From: Planctomycetota bacterium
GTDB lineage: Bacteria > Planctomycetota > MHYJ01 > JACQXL01 > JACQZI01
Assembly: GCA_016207825.1 (NCBI GenBank)
Contig: JACQZI010000005.1
Location: 62,001-126,000 of the forward strand
DNA: 64,000 nucleotides
Reading direction: 5' to 3'
The translations under genes and the position numbers were made by a program. The notes beneath the pieces are model-generated. The model was not told the DNA's origin. It searched no databases and saw nothing but the letters and a program-made list of their open reading frames with translations. Positions 58,359 through 64,000 of this stretch are shown here, piece after piece; within the stretch, counting starts at the first letter, position 1; each line of letters starts with the position of its first letter.

Positions 58359-58402
58359 AGTATAAAAAATGCGTGTTAAGGAATTGTTAAGATTAGGTTA
58401 AA
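58359..58402 (-). promoter_or_regulatory. Pho-box promoter of the PiT gene
   Basis: Minus-strand TTTAAC (58402-58397), CTTAAC (58391-58386) and CTTAAC (58380-58375) at exact 11-bp steps, then TATACT (58364-58359) 10 bp later. Confidence 0.75.
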
Positions 58403-58487
58403 TATTAGTAAAGCTTCTCTATTAGTAATAGGCATTATTCTTTGTAACAAACAATTCCTCTTGATTCTGGATTGTGAAAATAGATTC

Positions 58488-58585
58488 CCACGCCTTTACA
58501 GGCGTGGTTCTTACGGTTTCAAGCTTCGCTTGTCCAGCAACTTTGTTGCTGGAAACGGCTTTCACCCCCGCCTTCACAGGCGGGG
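58488..58585. repeat. Three tandem hairpins, possible mobile-element end
   Basis: CCACGCC/GGCGTGG, CCAGCAAC/GTTGCTGG and CCCCGCC/GGCGGGG hairpins in a row, each with a short loop. Such rows occur at the ends of IS200/IS605-like elements, but no transposase is nearby. Confidence 0.5.
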
Positions 58586-58622
58586 AACTCCCGCTTTATT
58601 AGAAGGTCTGGTTTGTGATTAT

Positions 58623-58874
58623 ATGAAATACGAAAGATACGGGATAAAAAGCCTGTCTGCCCGGAAAAGGGAAAAGAAACCGGCTCCCGGACAGCTTGAC
58701 GAACTGATAAGTTTAAGCGGATAGTCCTTCATTCACAGCAAAGGCAAATCCAAGCAATGGGAAGCCCGCTGGAGCTTTAAAAAGATGTCCGAATGGGTAA
58801 AACAAAACTTACGGATAGAATTATCTTCCGAACATATCAGGCGATTGGTGATGAAGAGGCTGAAAGCGAACTAA
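58623..58874 (+). pseudogene. Small gene with in-frame amber stop, HTH-like end
   Basis: An 84-codon frame interrupted once by TAG at 58722-58724. The first part is MKYERYGIKSLSARKREKKP and the second ends in RWSFKKMSEWVKQNLRIELS then SEHIRRLVMKRLKAN, which looks like a winged helix of the kind found in IS630-like transposases or small regulators. The two parts have no frameshift between them. Either this is a dead gene or the TAG is read through. Function unknown. Confidence 0.5.
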
Positions 58875-59089
58875 TACCTTGACGGGTCGTTTTCGTCAAA
58901 GTTCATCAGATACCGGTCTATAAACCGATGGATATCCGACATATCCTGCCACAATGCCCTTAAGTGGCGCTTTTCATGATCGTATTTATTCGTCCAGGAA
59001 GGGTTCCAGTTAGTATCGTATCCGATGCAACCAACGGCATTTAGTGTAAACATCAGGCAGATGATACCGAATATTATTTTAATTTTCAT
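58871..59089 (-). CDS. Small lipoprotein, 72 residues
   Basis: Lipoprotein signal MKIKIIFGIICLMFTLNAVGC (lipobox AVGC) followed by a short polar tail with WQDMSDIHRFIDRYLMNFDE. A ribosome site (AAAAGGAGGCGG) precedes the ATG. It touches the end of the pseudogene by 4 bp on the opposite strand. Function unknown. Confidence 0.6.
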   Translation of the reverse strand: MKIKIIFGIICLMFTLNAVGCIGYDTNWNPSWTNKYDHEKRHLRALWQDMSDIHRFIDRYLMNFDENDPSRY

Positions 59090-59427
59090 AAACCGCCTCC
59101 TTTTATTGAACGATTGACTACCTATAATCTATATTTTAATTATGAATTGTCAAGAAATTTAACAACCGGATTTAGCTGATTTATCAGATTAATTAATCAG
59201 TTTAATCCTGTTGTTTATATGCCCCTATACTATTGATACTCATATAACTAATGTCCGCTTCTCTGGGTCATTCCTGCCCCGCTCCTCCCGTCCCGCAAAA
59301 AGGGACGGGATTCGGGGACACCCCTCTGGCGAGGACGCCCGATTATGCTGACGTAGGGGCAACCGATAATAGGGACCTTCGGCAGAATGGGGCGAAAGCC
59401 CGCCTGACCGGACGGGCAGGCAGGAAT

Positions 59428-59480
59428 CCAGGCTACTTGTAATCTTCTGGATTCGCGTTTACACGGGAATGACGGTGCCC
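59428..59480. repeat. GGAATCC...ACGGGAATGAC repeat region
   Basis: A decayed copy of the ATTCCCGC palindrome type at 25841. The whole stretch 59097-59513 holds no convincing gene: 59165-59215 has a CAGATTAATTAATCAG palindrome, and 59270-59430 is made of GC-rich inverted repeats such as CGTCCCGCAAAAAGGGACG. Confidence 0.5.
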
Positions 59481-59513
59481 GGGTTTTTGAACATCCTTTT
59501 ATGATTTGCTATA

Positions 59514-59924
59514 CTAAGAAAAATAAGCCTTAATGGCTTTGGCAATCTTTTCCATCCCGCCTTCGGGATAAGGGCGGGGAATCCATTCAAAGCGCAATCC
59601 GTCCCCCTTTTTGCGTGGGATGACGTGAATATGGAGATGCGGGATTACCTGCCCGGCGCACCGGTTATTATTAATAAGCAGATTATAGCCTTCCGCCCCG
59701 GTTCCTTTGGCCACCGCGCCGATGACTTTATGAGCGGTTTTCATGAATTCCGCCATGGCTTCAGGCGGAGCATCGAGAAACTCCGGGTAGTGTCCTTTGG
59801 AAATAACGAGCGTGTGCCCCGCGGCAACCGGATTGATATCAAGAATAGCCAAGGCGTTTTCGTCTTCGTATAATTTTGAGGAGGGGATCTCGCCCTTTAT
59901 GATTTTACAGAAGACGCAGTCCAT
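59514..59924 (-). CDS. HIT-family nucleotide hydrolase
   Basis: 136 residues. CVFCKIIKGEIPSSKLYEDEN at the N-terminus has two Cys of a zinc site, and the histidine triad HLHIHVIPR is near residue 97. The family splits nucleoside phosphoramidates and dinucleoside polyphosphates (HinT/PKCI branch). It is the last gene before the ribosomal operon end, separated from rplQ by 78 bp. Confidence 0.93.
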   Translation of the reverse strand: MDCVFCKIIKGEIPSSKLYEDENALAILDINPVAAGHTLVISKGHYPEFLDAPPEAMAEFMKTAHKVIGAVAKGTGAEGYNLLINNNRCAGQVIPHLHIHVIPRKKGDGLRFEWIPRPYPEGGMEKIAKAIKAYFS

Positions 59925-60002
59925 ATTTATTTATGAATATCCCCTTTCTCCCGCAGAAGCGGAATCAGGGGACGCTTGAATCTATTTACTTTAGTAGAAG
60001 CG

Positions 60003-60464
60003 CTATTTGCTGGTAGAGGCTACCTTTTTCTTTTCCTTCTTGCCTTTTTCCTTTTCGGCTTCCGGTCTGACAACGAGCTCTAAGATGGCGCGTTCGCCGT
60101 CATCGCCTAACCTGCGCGAAGCCCATTTGCCGGCTTTCTTCTCGCCTGACCAGCGGCTTCCGCCCAGGCGCATTATCCGGGTATAGCCGCCGTTCCGGTC
60201 TTTAAAGCGCGGTCCTATCTCCGCGAAGAGCTTCTTGACCATGGCTTTATCCTGAATATACGAAAGAACATAACGGTAATTGGACAGGGTCATAGTTTTT
60301 CCGCGGGTAATCAACTTTTCCGCCAGGTGGCGGAATTCCTTTGCCCGGTCAATCGTGGTAACGATTCTTTCGTGTTTAAACAAACTGCTGACAATATGGC
60401 GCGCCATCATATGGCGGTGGCTGGTCGTCACCCCCAGCTTCCTGCCTTTTTCTCCGTGCCTCAT
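60003..60464 (-). CDS. rplQ: 50S ribosomal protein L17
   Basis: 153 residues. The family core is at about 1 to 120: MRHGEKGRKLGVTTSHRHMM, LFKHERIVTTIDRAKEFRHL and IMRLGGSRWSGEKKAGKWAS (typical RxGDxAPMxxxEL replaced). It ends in a Lys-rich tail (EAEKEKGKKEKKKVASTSK). It follows rpoA by 3 bp, the conserved end of the alpha operon. Confidence 0.95.
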   Translation of the reverse strand: MRHGEKGRKLGVTTSHRHMMARHIVSSLFKHERIVTTIDRAKEFRHLAEKLITRGKTMTLSNYRYVLSYIQDKAMVKKLFAEIGPRFKDRNGGYTRIMRLGGSRWSGEKKAGKWASRRLGDDGERAILELVVRPEAEKEKGKKEKKKVASTSK

Positions 60465-60467
60465 TTC

Positions 60468-61487
60468 CTATTTACCTTTCTCGTTAAAAATAGTATTCAA
60501 ATCCATGCCGAGCGATAAGCCCAGTTCGGCCAGTTTCTTTTTGACTTCCTTAAGGGAAGTCTTCCCGAAGTTGCGGGTTTTCAAGAGTTCGATTTCCTGC
60601 TTGGTGACCAGGTCGCCGATGGTTTGGATTTTACCGTAGGTAAGGCATTTGGAAGACCGGACGGATAAATCGAGCTCGCTTACGGGCATGGCAAGCTTTT
60701 TCTTCAGTTCACCGCGGTATTCTTCCTTCTTGCGTTCTTCTTCTTCCTTTTTCTCGTCTATCTGCAATTCGCGCCCGATTTCCCAATACTGGACGAGCGG
60801 GTTTATATGTTTCCTGTATATTTTGGATGCCTGGACCAATGCCATTTCCGGCGTAATCGTGCCGTTCGACCAGATTTCCAAAGTCAGGCGGTCGTAATCG
60901 GTCACCTGTCCAACGCGGGTATTTTCCACCTTATAATTAACCTTGCTGATAGGGGAAAACACGGTATCAACCGGAACAAAGCCTATTTCCTGTTCGCCTA
61001 ATTCATTTTCTTCCGCGGTGACATAGCCCCTGCCCCTGCGTATATTAAGCTCCGCCGTAAAATCACGTTCTTCAACCAGCGTGGCGATGTGGAGATCCGG
61101 GTTCATTATTTCCACCATGGAATCCGCTTTGATATCCGCCGCGGTCACCGCGCCTTTGCGGCTTTTCACTTCTATCACGAGTTTTCTGGGCTCATCGGAG
61201 TTAAGCTTGATAACAAGCCTTTTGATGTTAAGGACGATATCGGTAACATCCTCCAAGACGCCTTCAATGGTGGTGAATTCATGGGGAACGTCCTTGATTC
61301 TTATCCCGGTAACGGAGGCGCCTTCTATCGAAGAAAGAAGAATACGCCGTAAACCGTTTCCGATGGTCACGCCGAATCCGCGTTCAAACGGTTCGATAAC
61401 AAACCGGCCGTAAGTGGCGGAAAGGGTTTTTTCATCGCAGATTACCCGATTGGGCAATTCAAATTCACGCCAGCGAGCTCTAATCAT
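60468..61487 (-). CDS. rpoA: DNA-directed RNA polymerase subunit alpha
   Basis: 339 residues. The N-terminal assembly domain (TLSATYGRFVIEPFERGFGV then TIGNGLRRILLSSIEGA) and the C-terminal domain with the UP-element/activator-binding helix-hairpin-helix (LTYGKIQTIGDLVTKQEIEL, RNFGKTSLKEVKKKLAE). A charged linker (EEERKKEEYRGELKKK) sits between them. Gene order is standard. Confidence 0.98.
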   Translation of the reverse strand: MIRARWREFELPNRVICDEKTLSATYGRFVIEPFERGFGVTIGNGLRRILLSSIEGASVTGIRIKDVPHEFTTIEGVLEDVTDIVLNIKRLVIKLNSDEPRKLVIEVKSRKGAVTAADIKADSMVEIMNPDLHIATLVEERDFTAELNIRRGRGYVTAEENELGEQEIGFVPVDTVFSPISKVNYKVENTRVGQVTDYDRLTLEIWSNGTITPEMALVQASKIYRKHINPLVQYWEIGRELQIDEKKEEEERKKEEYRGELKKKLAMPVSELDLSVRSSKCLTYGKIQTIGDLVTKQEIELLKTRNFGKTSLKEVKKKLAELGLSLGMDLNTIFNEKGK

Positions 61488-61499
61488 TTTTTTATTCTC

Positions 61500-62126
61500 C
61501 TATCTTGAACAAAATTCTACAACCATCTGTTCGTTAACAGGCGCCAGGATATCCGTACGTTTGGGCAATTGCGTTACCTGCAATTGCACCGGCTCTTCGG
61601 ATAACTTCAACCAGGATGGAATTTGCTCTTTATTAATCGTATCCATAAACGATTTGACTATTTTCATGCTCTTTTCCTTCGGTTTCGGCGTGATGATATC
61701 ACCGGCATTTACGCTCATGGAAGGAACCGAAGCGCGTCGCCCGTTTATACGGATATGCCCATGGAATATCAACTGCCTGGCTGCAGAACGTGACGGAGCC
61801 ATTTTCCCTAAGAAAATCGTATTATCCAGCCTTCGTTCCAAAATAACCAAAAGGTTCTCTCCGGTATTGCCGGTCTGCCTGGAGGCTTCCGTAAAATAAT
61901 GCTTGAATTGCTTTTCCGCAACCCCGTAAAGGCGTTTCACTTTCTGTTTTTCCCTAAGGTGTTTTCCATAATCGGTAAAACGCGGCCTTTTCGCGCCATG
62001 CTGGCCGGGTATTTGCGGATTTTTTTCCATCGCGCATTTTGCGGTATCACACCGATTGCCTTTCAAGAATAATTTAATGCCTTCGCGACGGCATATCCTG
62101 CAGTTTGCGCCACTTATTTTTGCCAT
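61500..62126 (-). CDS. rpsD: 30S ribosomal protein S4
   Basis: 208 residues with the zinc site near the N-terminus (NCRICRREGIKLFLKGNRC, then DTAKC), the S4 domain at about 100 to 165 (LERRLDNTIFLGKMAPSRSA, GHIRINGRRASVPSM) and the conserved core KRPRFTDYGKHLREKQKVKR. It primes 30S assembly. Confidence 0.97.
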   Translation of the reverse strand: MAKISGANCRICRREGIKLFLKGNRCDTAKCAMEKNPQIPGQHGAKRPRFTDYGKHLREKQKVKRLYGVAEKQFKHYFTEASRQTGNTGENLLVILERRLDNTIFLGKMAPSRSAARQLIFHGHIRINGRRASVPSMSVNAGDIITPKPKEKSMKIVKSFMDTINKEQIPSWLKLSEEPVQLQVTQLPKRTDILAPVNEQMVVEFCSR

Positions 62127-62217
62127 TTCTAATACTCCTTGCGCCCCCGCCTACGGCGGGGGGAGCTCCCTATCGTCCCGCAGAGCGTAGCGGAGCGGGG
62201 GAATTAAATAGTTTAGA

Positions 62218-62670
62218 TTATACCCTTCTCTTCTTGCGCGGGCGGCACCCGTTGTGCGGAAGAGGAGTCACATCTTCTATAGATTTAATGGTCAGTCCTG
62301 ATGCCTGGAGTGTCCTGATTGCCGAATCACGCCCCGCGCCCGGACCCTTTACCTTGACGTCAATTTCCTTGATGCCGAATTTCTTGGCTTTATCTGCGAC
62401 GCTGGCCGCGGCTTTCTGGGCGGCAAAAGGCGTGCTTTTCCTGGAGCCTTTATAGCCGATTGTCCCGGCAGAAGCCGAACAAAGCGTTGCACCGGTAATA
62501 TCGGTAATCGTGATAATCGTATTATTGAAAGTGGATTTAACGTGAGCCACGCCGTGGGCGACTTCCCGCTTAATTTTCTTCTTGGCCGGCTTTTTTTCCG
62601 GCACCCCGGTACCGCCCTTTTTCTTTTCTTCGGCGCTTCCGTCGATTACTTTCGCTTTTTGTGTTCTCAT
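62218..62670 (-). CDS. rpsK: 30S ribosomal protein S11
   Basis: 150 residues. The normal S11 body is at about 35 to 150 ([73 protein letters not shown]). About 30 extra N-terminal residues are basic and Lys/Gly-rich ([20 protein letters not shown]). Standard neighbours. Confidence 0.96.
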   Translation of the reverse strand: MRTQKAKVIDGSAEEKKKGGTGVPEKKPAKKKIKREVAHGVAHVKSTFNNTIITITDITGATLCSASAGTIGYKGSRKSTPFAAQKAAASVADKAKKFGIKEIDVKVKGPGAGRDSAIRTLQASGLTIKSIEDVTPLPHNGCRPRKKRRV

Positions 62671-62698
62671 ATTATTATTTTCTCCGTCAATTGATTAT

Positions 62699-63082
62699 TT
62701 ATGTTTTAGCAAGAGACATCTTCTTGCCTGCTACCGTCTTACGAGGTCCCTTCCTGGTTCGGGCATTGGTCCGGGTGCGCTGCCCGCGGACGGGTAATCC
62801 CTTACGGTGCCTGAAACCGCGGTAACTGCCGATATCTTTCAAACGCTGGATATTCTGGCCGATCTGTCGCCGCAAAGCGCCTTCAACCACAAAATGCTTA
62901 TCAATGATATTATTAATGCGTCCGAGCTGGTCTTCGTTAAGGTTTTTCACCCTGATATTTTCATCGATATTAGCTTCCTTAAGGACTTTTTGCGAAAGGG
63001 TCTTGCCGATGCCGTAAATATACATTAAGCTGATTACCACTCTTTTATTTGCAGGAATTTCCACCCCAGCGATACGTGCCAT
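62699..63082 (-). CDS. rpsM: 30S ribosomal protein S13
   Basis: 127 residues: [20 protein letters not shown] at the start, the helix [18 protein letters not shown], and the basic tail with [18 protein letters not shown]. Part of the alpha operon. Confidence 0.97.
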   Translation of the reverse strand: MARIAGVEIPANKRVVISLMYIYGIGKTLSQKVLKEANIDENIRVKNLNEDQLGRINNIIDKHFVVEGALRRQIGQNIQRLKDIGSYRGFRHRKGLPVRGQRTRTNARTRKGPRKTVAGKKMSLAKT

Positions 63083-63103
63083 ATAAGATAGCTCCTTTTC
63101 TTT

Positions 63104-63217
63104 TTATCCTTGTCTTTGTTTATGACGCGGATTCGAACAGATAACTCTGATTTTGCCTTTGCGCCGGATAATCTGGCAATTTTCACAAATACGCTTTACT
63201 GACGGTCTTACTTTCAT
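63104..63217 (-). CDS. rpmJ: 50S ribosomal protein L36
   Basis: 37 residues: [20 protein letters not shown] then [17 protein letters not shown]. The zinc ligands C11, C14, C27 and H32 are the C+ form of L36. It lies between infA and rpsM as in many bacteria. Confidence 0.96.
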   Translation of the reverse strand: MKVRPSVKRICENCQIIRRKGKIRVICSNPRHKQRQG

Positions 63218-63222
63218 GATTT

Positions 63223-63438
63223 TTATCCTCTGTAAACTATTCTGGCTTTATTCAAATCATAAGGGGATATTTCCAAAGTCACCCTATCCCCCGGAATAAT
63301 CTTTATAAAATTCATTCTTAACCTGCCGGCCACATGGGCTAAAACCGTGTGGCCACCTTTTATTTCCACTTTAAACATTGCATTTGGCAAAGATTCTTTT
63401 ACGATTCCCTCTGTCTTAATAAAATCTTCTTTTACCAT
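63223..63438 (-). CDS. infA: Translation initiation factor IF-1
   Basis: 71 residues, an OB fold with [39 protein letters not shown] and [19 protein letters not shown]. It is just upstream of rpmJ. Confidence 0.97.
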   Translation of the reverse strand: MVKEDFIKTEGIVKESLPNAMFKVEIKGGHTVLAHVAGRLRMNFIKIIPGDRVTLEISPYDLNKARIVYRG

Positions 63439-63442
63439 AGTC

Positions 63443-64000
63443 CTATTCTTTGGTCAGGATATCGTACCCCGAAGCCGTCACGGCAATCGAATGCTCGAAA
63501 TGAGCGCAGAGTTTGCGGTCACGCGTCACGACGGTCCATTTATTCTTAAGGGTTTCCACTTCCCAAGAACCCTCGTTCACCATCGGTTCAATCGCAATGA
63601 CAACGCCCGGCTTCAGGATTACATCTGCCTGCTCTTCGGGAGAAATCCGGTAATTGGGCACCTGAGGGTCTTCATGAAGCTCCGTACCGATTCCATGCCC
63701 GACATACTGACGCACTACCGAATACCCCTGGGATTCAACGAAATTCTGGATAGTTGCCGATATCTCAAAAAGATGCCTGCCCGGCACTATTTTATCAATC
63801 GCCATATCCAGGGCTTTTTTGGTTACCTCAATCAAACGCTTTGCCTTTTCCGAAATCTCCCCGGCCCCCATGGTAAATGCCGCGTCGGCATAATAATTCT
63901 TATAACGCACTCCCACGTCAACGCTGATGATATCGCCGGATTTTATCCTGCGGGAATCCGGTATCCCATGAACCAGTTCTTCGTTTATCGAAACACAGAT
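63443..64000 (-). CDS. map: Methionine aminopeptidase type I, C-terminal part
   Basis: At least 185 residues; the start lies beyond the right edge (the shorter frame from 63916 begins at an internal GTG). Visible metal ligands are the Asp in SVDVGV and the Asp in ADAAFTMG, the His in [14 protein letters not shown], the Glu in AIEPMVNEG and the last Glu in HFEHSIAVT. It removes the initiator Met from new proteins. It is 4 bp upstream of infA, the usual arrangement. Confidence 0.96.
   Translation of the reverse strand: MCVSINEELVHGIPDSRRIKSGDIISVDVGVRYKNYYADAAFTMGAGEISEKAKRLIEVTKKALDMAIDKIVPGRHLFEISATIQNFVESQGYSVVRQYVGHGIGTELHEDPQVPNYRISPEEQADVILKPGVVIAIEPMVNEGSWEVETLKNKWTVVTRDRKLCAHFEHSIAVTASGYDILTKE

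Noticed and set aside
59251-59442. 63-residue plus-strand ORF
   Set aside because: Made entirely of GC-rich inverted repeats.

Overview
The window looks like a chromosomal segment of a Gram-negative bacterium, probably uncultivated. It has lipoproteins, an outer-membrane porin, diaminopimelate and MEP isoprenoid enzymes and a type II secretion-like pseudopilin. The near-absence of Shine-Dalgarno sites at many starts and the mix of families would fit Planctomycetota or a relative, but this is inference and no marker in the window settles it.

Layout. 1-9.3 kb: partial fumarase beta subunit, tRNA-Ala, a TatD/radical-SAM fusion, an ECF sigma factor, proS, and a leftward operon that probably starts with tRNA-Gln and tRNA-Glu and runs through dapB, a ChaN-PDZ protein, an HU-like protein, a GAF/HD-GYP protein and two DUF35 proteins. 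9.4-21 kb: a class I amidotransferase, then a leftward cluster of two related exported proteins, a giant GspK-like protein, a PQQ-propeller lipoprotein, topA, an OsmC protein and an RluD-type synthase. 21-35 kb: a 14-unit 22-bp tandem array, a Zn-ribbon membrane protein, a TPR lipoprotein behind a long leader, an ABC exporter, dapA, an FHA/GAF/cyclase protein, dxr, a four-PDZ RseP, a sugar-phosphate transferase and a truncated MnmE-like GTPase. 35-45 kb: a KimA-type K+ transporter under a ydaO (c-di-AMP) riboswitch, then a complete phosphate operon pstS-pstC-pstA-pstB-arsC-phoU-phoB-phoR. 45-54.4 kb: an accessory island. 54.4-59 kb: CBS-GGDEF cyclase, small membrane protein, phosphate-regulated porin and PiT permease. 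59.5-64 kb: HIT protein and the end of the ribosomal alpha operon (map-infA-rpmJ-rpsM-rpsK-rpsD-rpoA-rplQ).

How it works together. Three promoters (pst, porin, PiT) share one grammar: CTTAAC repeats on an 11/22-bp register followed about 10 bp later by a TATAAT-like box. This makes a visible Pho regulon driven by the PhoB/PhoR encoded in the same window. Cyclic-dinucleotide control appears twice: c-di-AMP (riboswitch) and c-di-GMP (HD-GYP, GGDEF). Several genes, including proS, rluD, the Zn-ribbon protein at 21.7 kb and the FHA-cyclase, have good promoters whose predicted start of transcription falls on or within a few bases of the ATG, suggesting leaderless mRNAs.

The most unusual part is 45.0-54.4 kb. 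Two divergent paralogues of an unrecognised family lie at its two ends and are transcribed outward. Each is preceded by the same 46-nt sequence (one mismatch) in inverted orientation. Between them are a BsoBI/AvaI-type restriction endonuclease, its N4/N6 methyltransferase, an ECF-like sigma factor, a zinc-finger/winged-helix putative anti-sigma factor, small membrane proteins and a second 22-bp tandem array (13 units) unrelated in sequence to the first. The window is also full of short palindromic repeats, some of which sit in frame inside coding sequences.
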